A stretch of DNA of 13,798 bases. It comes from an uncultured Clostridia bacterium. Lineage in GTDB: Bacteria > Bacillota_A > Clostridia > Oscillospirales > Oscillospiraceae. The notes under the pieces are model-generated. The model was not told the origin of the DNA, searched no databases, and saw only the letters and a list, made by a program, of their open reading frames with translations. This document shows, piece by piece, positions 7,218 through 12,703 of this stretch. The translations under genes were made by a program, and so were the position numbers. Numbering within the stretch: the stretch's first letter is position 1; each line of letters opens with the position of its first letter. The stretch covers positions 1 through 13,798 of the forward strand of contig CASEPH010000410.1 in the NCBI GenBank assembly GCA_949289625.1, given 5' to 3'.

Positions 7218-7934
7218 TTATCCTTCAAAGGGGCTCTTTGCAGGCTTATCGCCCACATGGACCGCGGGATCATTGGATGCCACGCAGTACCACTGCTCGC
7301 CGCCTTCCTTGTAATACATGGTGCGGCAATCCGCGCCAAAGGTCTTGGGCATATCAAACATAAACAGATAATGAGCGCCTACCAGCTCCAGCCAGATATT
7401 CTTGCCGGGGGCAATGTCCTGAATCTCCACATCTCCCAGGGACATCTGGAAGGGGTCAGGGTTGCCGCCGTTGAGCAGTGTGACCACGATGCGAACGTCG
7501 TCGCCCTGTTCCGTCACATCGAACTTCATCATGGGGTTATCCTTGGGGTTGGCCACCCGCTTCATGGGGATCAGATCCAAGCTCTTGCCGAAGGGAGGCA
7601 TATACATCAGGACCTTGTTCTTCAGCAGCTTCTGCTGCAGGGCGATCATAGCCCAGCAGATGGAGTGTCCCTCAAACTCAATGGGCTCTCCAGAGGCCAC
7701 ATAGTCGTCAAAATAGTTCTGCAGCGCCATGGCACGATCATCGGGCCACATTTTCTGGAACCGCAGGGAGTTCTTGCGGATGGACTCGGGATCTGTGGGG
7801 AACTGGGGAGGACCGCTGGGTTTACCGCCACCAGGACCGCCAGGACCCCCGGGACCAGGTCCGCCAGGCTCTGCCACATAACCTAGAGCTGCCGCTACTT
7901 CATTAAAATTTATGCGTTTAATTTCCTCTGACAT
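7218..7934 (-). CDS. Hypothetical cytosolic protein with a Gly/Pro-rich segment, function unknown
   Basis: I do not recognise this 238-residue protein. It has no signal peptide or membrane segment. Residues 1-21 (MSEEIKRINFNEVAAALGYV...) look like a short helical head. Residues 23-43 are a collagen-like Gly/Pro run that reads as a flexible linker. Residues from about 48 to 225 look like one globular, mixed alpha/beta domain: a helical stretch around 50-110 (KNSLRFQKMWPDDRAMALQN), then strand-rich segments with NPMMKFDVTEQGDDVRIVVT (133-152) and GKNIWLELVGAHYLFMFD (177-194). Cysteines are few (93, 203, 217). I chose the ATG at 7934 because AGGAGG lies 8 nt before it; an ATG six codons earlier has no such site. 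The gene has its own promoter (7985-8013) and terminator, so it is monocistronic. It is divergent from two HxlR regulators, which are the natural candidates to control it. Confidence 0.85.
   Translation of the reverse strand: MSEEIKRINFNEVAAALGYVAEPGGPGPGGPGGPGGGKPSGPPQFPTDPESIRKNSLRFQKMWPDDRAMALQNYFDDYVASGEPIEFEGHSICWAMIALQQKLLKNKVLMYMPPFGKSLDLIPMKRVANPKDNPMMKFDVTEQGDDVRIVVTLLNGGNPDPFQMSLGDVEIQDIAPGKNIWLELVGAHYLFMFDMPKTFGADCRTMYYKEGGEQWYCVASNDPAVHVGDKPAKSPFEG
7806..7868 (-). repeat. Low-complexity Gly/Pro codon tract inside the hypothetical gene
   Basis: Residues 23-43 of the 238-aa protein are built from Pro-Gly-Gly-like units. At DNA level this is an imperfect run of short CCAGGACCG-like units on the plus strand. 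It is in frame throughout, so changes by one unit would lengthen or shorten the linker without breaking the gene. Confidence 0.7.
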
Positions 7935-7984
7935 GGTTGATTCCTCCTGCAAAAATTTCTTATTCGAAATGTTCTGACAGGACC

Positions 7985-8013
7985 ATTATTCCCCAGAACC
8001 CCACCACAGTCAA
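7985..8013 (-). promoter_or_regulatory. Promoter of the 238-aa hypothetical gene
   Basis: On the minus strand TTGACT (8008-8013, five of six consensus bases) is followed after 17 bp by AATAAT (7985-7990, five of six). The predicted start near 7978 leaves a leader of about 44 nt that ends in an AGGAGG ribosome site before the ATG at 7934. The strong match suggests substantial expression unless repressed. Confidence 0.7.
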
Positions 8014-8090
8014 GAAGGTACAATCCCATGACAAAGGCATTTTGCAGGAAATGAGAAAGATACGCCGGATTTGAACGAAGGCCCAAATTC

Positions 8091-8132
8091 CCTTTTCGCA
8101 CATTTGAAAAGGATGGGCGGGGATTGAAAAGG
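8091..8132 (+). promoter_or_regulatory. Putative operator: inverted plus direct repeats of GAAAAGG upstream of the HxlR pair
   Basis: CCTTTTC (8091-8097) and GAAAAGG (8106-8112) form a perfect 7-bp inverted repeat with an 8-nt spacer. The 9-mer TTGAAAAGG (8104-8112) recurs at 8124-8132, exactly 20 bp (about two helical turns) further on. The last copy ends 20 bp before the -10 of the HxlR promoter, covering or flanking the -35 region. The layout fits a dimeric winged-helix regulator acting on its own promoter, and it may also act on the divergent gene about 80 bp away. The binding protein is an inference. Confidence 0.5.
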
Positions 8133-8152
8133 TTTCGACACCGGCAATTTTG

Positions 8153-8158
8153 TATAAT
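8153..8158 (+). promoter_or_regulatory. -10 element of the tandem HxlR operon promoter
   Basis: A perfect TATAAT lies 34 bp before the HxlR1 start codon. No good -35 is present 16-18 bp upstream; the best nearby hexamer at 8134-8139 (TTCGAC) leaves only 13 bp. The promoter may be weak or activator-dependent, in keeping with the repeats immediately upstream. Confidence 0.55.
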
Positions 8159-8192
8159 AAAAACAGAAGTAAACTGGGAAGGAGCGATATGG

Positions 8193-8516
8193 ATGATGCC
8201 GACAACGCTGGAACACCTGGAACCGCTGCGGTCCATGCTTTCGGGGAAATGGAAGCTGGACATCCTCTTTCAATTGGCCGGGGGCGCAGCACGCTGGAGC
8301 ACCTTGGTGGCCTCGCTGCCTGACGCGGCTCCAAATGTGTTGACACGGCAGCTTCGTCAGCTGGAGCGAGATGGCTTGATCTTTCGAAATGTGCTATCAG
8401 CACAGCCGCCCCAGGTGGTGGAATATGCCTTGACAGCAAAGGGGCAGCATCTGGCGCCGCTGCTTTTCCGTCTCGTCCGCTGGGACGAAACCTTCCGACA
8501 AAGTTTCGCAGGATAA
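8193..8516 (+). CDS. HxlR-type winged-helix transcriptional regulator 1 (no cysteine)
   Basis: This 107-residue protein shows the HxlR/MarR-like DNA-binding layout: LRSMLSGKWKLDILFQL (first helix with the family GKW), a recognition region PNVLTRQLRQLERDGLIFR, and a wing ending in VEYALTAKG, followed by a C-terminal dimer helix. HxlR proteins bind palindromic DNA as dimers, and many sense reactive electrophiles or oxidants through an N-terminal Cys. Here that Cys is missing and the protein has no cysteine at all, so a thiol switch is ruled out for this copy. I chose the ATG at 8193 because AAGGAG lies 8 nt before it; the TTG at 8124 in the same frame would precede the promoter. The stop codon overlaps the ribosome site of the next gene, another HxlR, so the two are co-translated. 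Confidence 0.85.
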   Translation: MMPTTLEHLEPLRSMLSGKWKLDILFQLAGGAARWSTLVASLPDAAPNVLTRQLRQLERDGLIFRNVLSAQPPQVVEYALTAKGQHLAPLLFRLVRWDETFRQSFAG

Positions 8517-8528
8517 GGAGGATAGACA

Positions 8529-8819
8529 ATGCAACAGGCGGATTTTTCCACATGCGAACGTGTGCTCTCCAGCCGGTGGATGCTCTCGATCCTGTGGAGC
8601 CTTCAGGAACCTCAGCGATTCGGTCAAATTCAGGCGCAGCTACCCGGTCTCAGCCGCGGCGTTCTTGCCGCTCAGCTTCAGGAACTGGTCCGCATGTCCC
8701 TGGTATCTCAGACCAAATATATGGGTTTCCCTCCACGGGTGGATTACACGCTGACCGAAGCAGGTCAGGAACTGCTGGAGCTTCTGTCGCAGCTTCCTGA
8801 GATGCTGGCTGCAGAATAA
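8529..8819 (+). CDS. HxlR-type winged-helix transcriptional regulator 2 (with N-terminal Cys)
   Basis: A 96-residue HxlR-family regulator made mostly of the winged-helix domain: FSTCERVLSSRWMLSILWSL, then a recognition segment LSRGVLAAQLQELVRMSLVS, and wing PPRVDYTLTEAGQELLELL. Cys9 sits where thiol-sensing HxlR members such as YodB or HypR carry their reactive Cys; it is the only Cys in the protein. The ATG follows AAGGAGG with a 7-nt gap, 12 nt after the stop of the first HxlR gene. The tandem pair is clearly paralogous but strongly diverged, so a heterodimer is possible though untested. The downstream AraC-family gene converges on it with only 14 nt between stops. I saw no clear intrinsic terminator for this transcript. 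Confidence 0.88.
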   Translation: MQQADFSTCERVLSSRWMLSILWSLQEPQRFGQIQAQLPGLSRGVLAAQLQELVRMSLVSQTKYMGFPPRVDYTLTEAGQELLELLSQLPEMLAAE

Positions 8820-8833
8820 GTCCCGGGACCATC

Positions 8834-10129
8834 CTATGTATCTTTTTTGGTCTTTCTCAGCCGCCCCGGGGCCACGCCTTCTACATTGGTAAAAGCCCGG
8901 TACATAGTCGCAAGACTACAATAGCCCACTGCCGCCGCAATCTCCTGCACCGGCTCGTCCGTCTCCAGCAGGAGCCGCTTGGCCTTGGCCACTCTGGTTT
9001 TGTGGATCACGTCGTTGACGCTTTCCCCATAAAATTTCCGGAAGGATTCCGCTGCCTCCCGGGGCTTGAGCTTGAATTCCCTGGACACGCTGGTAAGACC
9101 CATATTGACGTCGGTGGCATTTTCCACCACATAGGTACGAATGTCGTGCATCAGGCTGGCATACTGGTCTTTTGTGCGGACCCGATAATGCTCCACCAGC
9201 TTTTCTACAATGACCCGTCCCTCCGCCAAATAATCCTCCAGGGTAGCCTGGGAAATCAGCTCCCTGCTAAAATCCATCTGGGTAATATAGCGCCAGTCCG
9301 CCAGGTTCTGGTCTGTCAGCCGGTATTGCAGCTGATATAAGAATCGGTTCACCGTCAGATTAAGTGTGGTGGGATAGGGCATCCCCATGCAGTTTTCCGC
9401 GATTCGGCGGAGCTGATCCTGCATATAGCGGGCAGCTGCATCCACATCCTCCGCCTGAATGGAGCCGCAAATCCGCTCTGAGGCATCATCAAAGGTCTGT
9501 TCAAAATCGGTCCGCTGCTTATGATCCGTCAGTCGTTGCGCAATCATTTCCGGTAAACAGAACACCCGTTCTGCCATGCCCGTATAAAAGCTGCGGCTGT
9601 TCTCAAAATCCTGCGCCATACGATAGGCGGACGCAATGCCTCGGATATTATCATGAAGATTGCTGATGGTTACATGGGCCTCATAGCCCAGCACTTCTTT
9701 GGTGTAATCGACCACCTTCTGGCATGCCTCTGTCAGCGCTTCTCCGTTCTCCGCCGGGAATAGGATTCCCACCAGGCAGCCAAGCATCAAAACCAGGAAT
9801 CCATTGGTCTCCTCAGGCAGCGCTTCCGCTAATCTGCCGCGCATGGCAGCATACAGGGCCAGACGTTTTCTGTGCCGTTGCCGTCCCGTCATGGTCTGTA
9901 GCTTGGGATCATCCAGCTCTACCATGAAAACCCGGTAACTGCCCTCTTCCGGCAGCACAATGCCGTTGGCAAGAAGCTCCTCCTGAATATCCCCGCCCAT
10001 TTCTCCGGAGCGAAACAGCAGCGCGCTGAGCATTCCATACAGCGTCTCTGGCCGTTCAATATGTTTGAGTGTCCCGATTGTTCTGATCGGGAAATCCTCC
10101 ATATTGGGTTTCAAATAAAATTCCGTCAT
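8834..10129 (-). CDS. AraC-family transcriptional regulator with a large N-terminal region
   Basis: A 431-residue cytosolic regulator. The C-terminal 100 residues form the double helix-turn-helix domain: AESFRKFYGESVNDVIHK, then VAKAKRLLLETDEPVQEIAAAVGY (about 380-403), then LATMYRAFTNVEGVAPGRLRK. The N-terminal 320 residues are not a cupin of the classical AraC kind. Segments such as NGFLVLMLGCLVGILFPAENG and VTISNLHDNIRGIASAYRMAQ resemble the degenerate GGDEF-like module of YesN/CdaR-type regulators of Firmicutes, but without a membrane anchor or receiver domain. The ligand is unknown. I chose the ATG at 10129, which follows AAGAAGGTG; an in-frame ATG at 10168 lies at the predicted transcription start and could only work leaderless. 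The gene lies directly downstream of the SnoaL-like operon on the same strand, behind a strong terminator, so it is its likely regulator by position only. Confidence 0.9.
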   Translation of the reverse strand: MTEFYLKPNMEDFPIRTIGTLKHIERPETLYGMLSALLFRSGEMGGDIQEELLANGIVLPEEGSYRVFMVELDDPKLQTMTGRQRHRKRLALYAAMRGRLAEALPEETNGFLVLMLGCLVGILFPAENGEALTEACQKVVDYTKEVLGYEAHVTISNLHDNIRGIASAYRMAQDFENSRSFYTGMAERVFCLPEMIAQRLTDHKQRTDFEQTFDDASERICGSIQAEDVDAAARYMQDQLRRIAENCMGMPYPTTLNLTVNRFLYQLQYRLTDQNLADWRYITQMDFSRELISQATLEDYLAEGRVIVEKLVEHYRVRTKDQYASLMHDIRTYVVENATDVNMGLTSVSREFKLKPREAAESFRKFYGESVNDVIHKTRVAKAKRLLLETDEPVQEIAAAVGYCSLATMYRAFTNVEGVAPGRLRKTKKDT

Positions 10130-10151
10130 ATGCCGCACCTTCTTTTCCGCA

Positions 10152-10237
10152 TTGGGAATTGATTCCATATAATTATTATACCACACTTTTTTCCCAAAGA
10201 AAATTACATTTTGCAGCAGAAACCCATCTTTTCCCAA
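10152..10237 (-). repeat. TTGGGAA motifs around the AraC-regulator promoter
   Basis: On the minus strand the 9-mer TTGGGAAAA occurs at 10229-10237 and again at 10189-10197, exactly 40 bp apart, the second touching the -35 position. A third copy of the core, TTGGGAA, lies in the opposite orientation at 10152-10158 in the leader. Repeated sites on both sides of a promoter are typical of autoregulated AraC-type genes, but A/T-rich 9-mers can also recur by chance. Confidence 0.4.
10175..10183 (-). promoter_or_regulatory. Extended -10 promoter of the AraC-family regulator gene
   Basis: On the minus strand TGGTATAAT (10175-10183) is a perfect extended -10 (TG-N-TATAAT). No good -35 hexamer is present at 16-18 bp, where the sequence is T-rich (TTTTCT at 10198-10203), as is common for extended -10 promoters. 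The predicted start near 10168 gives a leader of about 39 nt to the chosen ATG. Confidence 0.65.
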
Positions 10238-10246
10238 TAATTTTAC

Positions 10247-10290
10247 AAAAATGCGCGGGCCGAAAATCGTTTTCTGATTTTCGGCCCGCG
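10247..10290 (-). terminator. Strong intrinsic terminator of the SnoaL-like operon
   Basis: A perfect 15-bp inverted repeat, CGCGGGCCGAAAATC (10254-10268) with its complement at 10276-10290, closes a 7-nt loop 22 nt after the last stop codon (10313-10315). On the minus strand five T's (10247-10251) follow. The plus-strand side has TTTTATTTATT, so the element may also stop antisense transcription. It insulates the operon from the AraC-regulator promoter. Confidence 0.9.
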
Positions 10291-10312
10291 TTTTATTTAT
10301 TGATTAAGCAGT

Positions 10313-11083
10313 TTACCCTTGCGCCAACTCCGCCGCCGTTTTGACCGGCGTATAGCTGTGTTCGTTGTCCAGGGTCTTATAGGGCTCCGGCCAGGGCACC
10401 GTATTCTGAGGCGGCATAATGACCGAATAAGGAAGATGCAGCGGGCCAGGGTCCGTCACGTCCGGATCCTCTCCCAAGGTCACCGGACCGATCCCTTTCT
10501 CCTCCGGTGCGGTAAGCCGTTCAAAATCATCGTGGGCAAAGTTGGTCATATCCAGCTTGCCCATGATGTCGGGGCAAACCTGTTCATGGAGATAGAGCCA
10601 TTTCCCCCGCTCCTGAACAAAATCGGAGCCGTACCGCTCCCAGAGCACGTTGCAGTAGGGATATTCATGGCGGTTCAGCCGGCAGAAGATAACACCGGGG
10701 GTGATAAAGCTGCCCCGGGCGGATTTTCCGTCGTCCGCCACTTCAATGATGTCCGTAAACAACGTGTGGACCGATGCCTCCATCAGGGGCCGAGGATCCA
10801 TACCGCCAATCTCCGGATAGATCTTTTGGACATTCAAATGGTTCTGCATGGCCATGTTATCATAGGCTGTGACGGAACCCTTCCACACCTGAGCAAAGCC
10901 CCGCATGCGTCCAAAAATGTGTCCCCAGGAGCACCAGTCGTCCTTGCTCCAGATCTGGCCCCATTCTCCCGAAGCGTCCGCACGGCCATGGAGATAGGTG
11001 TGCTGGGCCTTGACGTTTTCCACCTCCTGGCTGGAGGCGGCGTTGAGGATCCGCTGATGCAAATCAAGATGCTTATTTCTCAT
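10313..11083 (-). CDS. SnoaL/NTF2-like protein 3, third gene of the triplet
   Basis: A 256-residue cytosolic protein and the most diverged of three neighbouring paralogues. Shared signs are the central DIIEVADDGKSARG (111-124), the strand segment DFVQERGKWLYLHE (154-167) ending in the conserved His166, and the C-terminal PEPYKTLDNEHSY (232-244). It differs by a Trp-rich early part (WGQIWSKDDWCSWGHIFGRM) and an acidic Pro-rich insert near 205-230. The NTF2/SnoaL fold makes a cone-shaped pocket used by dehydratases, isomerases and cyclases; others of this fold are only binding or scaffold proteins. I place the start at 11083 because AGGAGGCGG precedes it and the upstream stop ends one base before (TGATATG); a longer in-frame reading up to 11353 is out-of-frame translation of the neighbour. 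The family call for this copy rests on its similarity to its two neighbours; the substrate is unknown. Confidence 0.8.
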   Translation of the reverse strand: MRNKHLDLHQRILNAASSQEVENVKAQHTYLHGRADASGEWGQIWSKDDWCSWGHIFGRMRGFAQVWKGSVTAYDNMAMQNHLNVQKIYPEIGGMDPRPLMEASVHTLFTDIIEVADDGKSARGSFITPGVIFCRLNRHEYPYCNVLWERYGSDFVQERGKWLYLHEQVCPDIMGKLDMTNFAHDDFERLTAPEEKGIGPVTLGEDPDVTDPGPLHLPYSVIMPPQNTVPWPEPYKTLDNEHSYTPVKTAAELAQG

Positions 11084-11084
11084 A

Positions 11085-11801
11085 TCACTCCGCCTCCTGG
11101 TAGTCCGGATGGCCCTCGGGGCCGTAGCTGTTGTCCTCGTCAAAGGTGGCATAGGGCTTGGGCGGAGCCGGATAGTTATCCAGCCAGTTGTACCGCTCCT
11201 GATGCACCCGCATGGGAAGATTCGGCGTTCCAAATTCCACAAAGGCCCGGTTTTCCTCGTCCGGCAGGTCCACCGGCTGCTGCATGTAATCCGCACCGGC
11301 CTCACTCTGCAAGTCCGTGGCCACCACCACATGCCAGATCTTCCACTGACCATCCTCTTTCAAAAAGTCAATGGCCAACTTTTCCATATACCAGCGGGCG
11401 TCAGCTTCGCCCGCGGATGTGGGCAGCGTCTCCTGGGAGATGCAGTACCAAAGTCCCCGTGCCGTTTTTCCGTCGTAAGCCTCCTGTACCAATCCTGTGG
11501 AGGCAGGGTGATGGAACAGGCAGCCGTCGCCGTGATTTTTCCCTGGCAGCGCCTCAATCTTTTTATCATGCTCCGTCACATAATATGCCCGGATGGCATC
11601 CATCCCCACATAGTAACCCCAGTTTCGGCCAAAGGAGGCTGTCTTTTTGGCCTCTTCTCCAGAAACCCACAGCTCGTCCAGTTCCCGGGCCCGCCAGTCG
11701 TTGGCGATATAATAGCAGCGTTTGGCGCAGAGCTTCTTGACTTCCTCCACATCCCAAACCCGCTGGATCAGCTCCAGATCCGTATATTTTGGCGCTTTCA
11801 T
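11085..11801 (-). CDS. SnoaL/NTF2-like protein 2, middle gene of the triplet
   Basis: A 238-residue cytosolic protein. Segments shared with its neighbours are FHHPASTGLVQEAYDGKTAR (96-115), with LWYC following, then DFLKEDGQWKIWHV (145-158) with His157 at the strand position that often faces the NTF2 pocket, and the C-terminal PKPYATFDEDNSY (214-226). The early helix (KLCAKRCYYIANDWRARELDELW) fits the first helix of SnoaL-like domains, in which a Tyr and an Asp often take part in catalysis. The start is firm: GGGAGGCGG precedes the ATG, which overlaps the upstream stop as TAATG. The stop lies one base before the next start. Such tight coupling suggests the three products are needed together, perhaps as a mixed oligomer. 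No partner enzyme identifies the substrate, so I give no reaction. Confidence 0.86.
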   Translation of the reverse strand: MKAPKYTDLELIQRVWDVEEVKKLCAKRCYYIANDWRARELDELWVSGEEAKKTASFGRNWGYYVGMDAIRAYYVTEHDKKIEALPGKNHGDGCLFHHPASTGLVQEAYDGKTARGLWYCISQETLPTSAGEADARWYMEKLAIDFLKEDGQWKIWHVVVATDLQSEAGADYMQQPVDLPDEENRAFVEFGTPNLPMRVHQERYNWLDNYPAPPKPYATFDEDNSYGPEGHPDYQEAE

Positions 11802-12526
11802 TAGACCGCCTCCCTTCCATAGGAAAATGTCTCAGCAAATGTCCGATAGGGCTCCGGGATCCGCGGCGTCTCCATTAGAGGCCGATCCGGCGTATACAGT
11901 GGGCGAACTGTTTCTGCCACCGTGTATGCCGGCATCGCAAAATCCTTCAGGGGTGCAAATTCCGGCAGTTCCGGATAGGGCTTGACAGGCTTGCCCCAAC
12001 TCTGCCCACAGAGGGAATCCACATCGTTGAGATACTGGAGATGCCAGATCTTCCAATCCTCATCCTCATAGACAAAGTCACCAGCAAAATAGCCCCAGGT
12101 CCAGCTGGCCTCCGGTCCTGACGCCGTAACCTCCGCGTTGCAGCCCAGGCAGAACCACAGCCCCTTGGCCGTCTGCCCGTCCTCCGCCACCTCGATCACA
12201 GGGGCTGTCAGCGGCTTGACATGAAAAGGGCCAATTCCATAGAGTTCCTCTTCCGTCTTATTTCCCAGTTTTTCCGGCAGCCGCTGCTGCAGCAGTTTGG
12301 CGGAAAGCCGGTTCCGCTCCACCACCGCGTTAAAATATGCCTGCACCGCTTCTGGACCGATATAACTTCCGTCGTTGAAGGTCAGGCAGACATCCGCCTT
12401 TTTGCTAAAAAAGGCGTCAAAGATCTCTCCCTGCCGGTTCAGCAGCAGGCAGTTCACATATTTTCCCATAAGATTTTTGATGGTTCGCTGATCCTCCCAA
12501 CGCTCCACCAGAAATTCCGCTGTCAT
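11801..12526 (-). CDS. SnoaL/NTF2-like protein 1, first gene of the triplet
   Basis: A 241-residue cytosolic protein, the closest of the three to ordinary SnoaL-like proteins. It has an opening helix GKYVNCLLLNRQGEIFDAFF (21-40) with Tyr23, a GPFHVKPLTAPVIEVAEDG block (99-117) followed by QTAKGLWFC, and DFVYEDEDWKIWHL (150-163) with His162. The last 60 residues are an extended, Pro-rich tail ending PEPYRTFAETFSY (224-236), longer than in typical SnoaL domains of about 130-170 residues, such as the bile acid 7-alpha-dehydratase BaiE. The ATG follows AAAGGAGG with a clean 7-nt gap. It is the promoter-proximal gene, with its own promoter about 90 nt upstream, and its stop overlaps the next start. 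Family: confident. Enzyme activity, if any: unknown; a dehydratase or isomerase of a ring compound is a reasonable guess only. Confidence 0.88.
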   Translation of the reverse strand: MTAEFLVERWEDQRTIKNLMGKYVNCLLLNRQGEIFDAFFSKKADVCLTFNDGSYIGPEAVQAYFNAVVERNRLSAKLLQQRLPEKLGNKTEEELYGIGPFHVKPLTAPVIEVAEDGQTAKGLWFCLGCNAEVTASGPEASWTWGYFAGDFVYEDEDWKIWHLQYLNDVDSLCGQSWGKPVKPYPELPEFAPLKDFAMPAYTVAETVRPLYTPDRPLMETPRIPEPYRTFAETFSYGREAV

Positions 12527-12608
12527 GTAGTGTCCTCCTTTTCATGGGCCGTTCGGCCGGATTCAATATTATGATACTGCAGTCCTCAGAGAAAAGATAA
12601 TACAGAAT

Positions 12609-12643
12609 TTCTATATTCTATAACCCAGAGTTATCCGCGTCAT
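12609..12643 (-). promoter_or_regulatory. Promoter of the SnoaL-like operon, overlapped by a tandem heptamer repeat
   Basis: On the minus strand ATGACG (12638-12643, four of six) and TAGAAT (12615-12620, five of six) are 17 bp apart. The -10 lies inside two head-to-tail copies of TATAGAA (12609-12622). The predicted start near 12608 gives a leader of about 80 nt, with a short GGCC-GAAC-GGCC hairpin (12547-12558) just ahead of the ribosome site. The weak -35 suggests an activator, for which the AraC-family protein downstream is the obvious candidate. Confidence 0.5.
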
Positions 12644-12656
12644 TGCCTCAGCACTG

Positions 12657-12690
12657 GAAAAGCAGCCCCCGGGAACGCCCGGAGGCTGCT
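12657..12690 (-). terminator. Intrinsic terminator of the solute-binding protein gene
   Basis: On the minus strand a 13-bp stem (12678-12690 with 12661-12673, one G-U pair) closes a 4-nt loop 13 nt after the TAA at 12704-12706. It is followed by four T's and then CC. The T-run is short but the stem is very GC-rich. It separates the transporter gene from the SnoaL-like operon promoter. Confidence 0.75.
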
Positions 12691-12703
12691 CATTCTTCTA
12701 GTA

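Noticed and set aside
8124..8192. TTG start at 8124 for the first HxlR regulator
   Set aside because: It lies upstream of the TATAAT at 8153-8158 and has no ribosome site; the ATG at 8193 is preceded by AAGGAG at the right distance.
7963..8400. Near-identical 18-mers TTCGAAATGT(T/G)CT(G/A)(A/T)CAG at 7963-7980 and 8383-8400
   Set aside because: 15 of 18 bases match, but the second copy is within the HxlR1 coding sequence, where its codons are ordinary; chance similarity is the simpler explanation without conservation data.
8820..8848. GTCCCGGGAC palindrome plus T-run as a terminator for the HxlR pair
   Set aside because: The palindrome has no loop and is separated from the T's, which encode lysines at the end of the AraC-family gene; not a credible intrinsic terminator.
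11084..11353. N-terminal extension of the third SnoaL-like protein up to 11353
   Set aside because: The extra 90 residues are Arg/Trp/Pro-rich and come from the middle gene read in the wrong frame; the ATG at 11083 has an AGGAGG site and abuts the upstream stop.
10319..11740. Long plus-strand open frame (473 codons) antisense to the SnoaL-like genes
   Set aside because: It lies opposite three well-supported genes, has no ribosome site and gives a Pro/Arg/His-rich product without domain features; it is a by-product of GC-rich codon use in the real genes.
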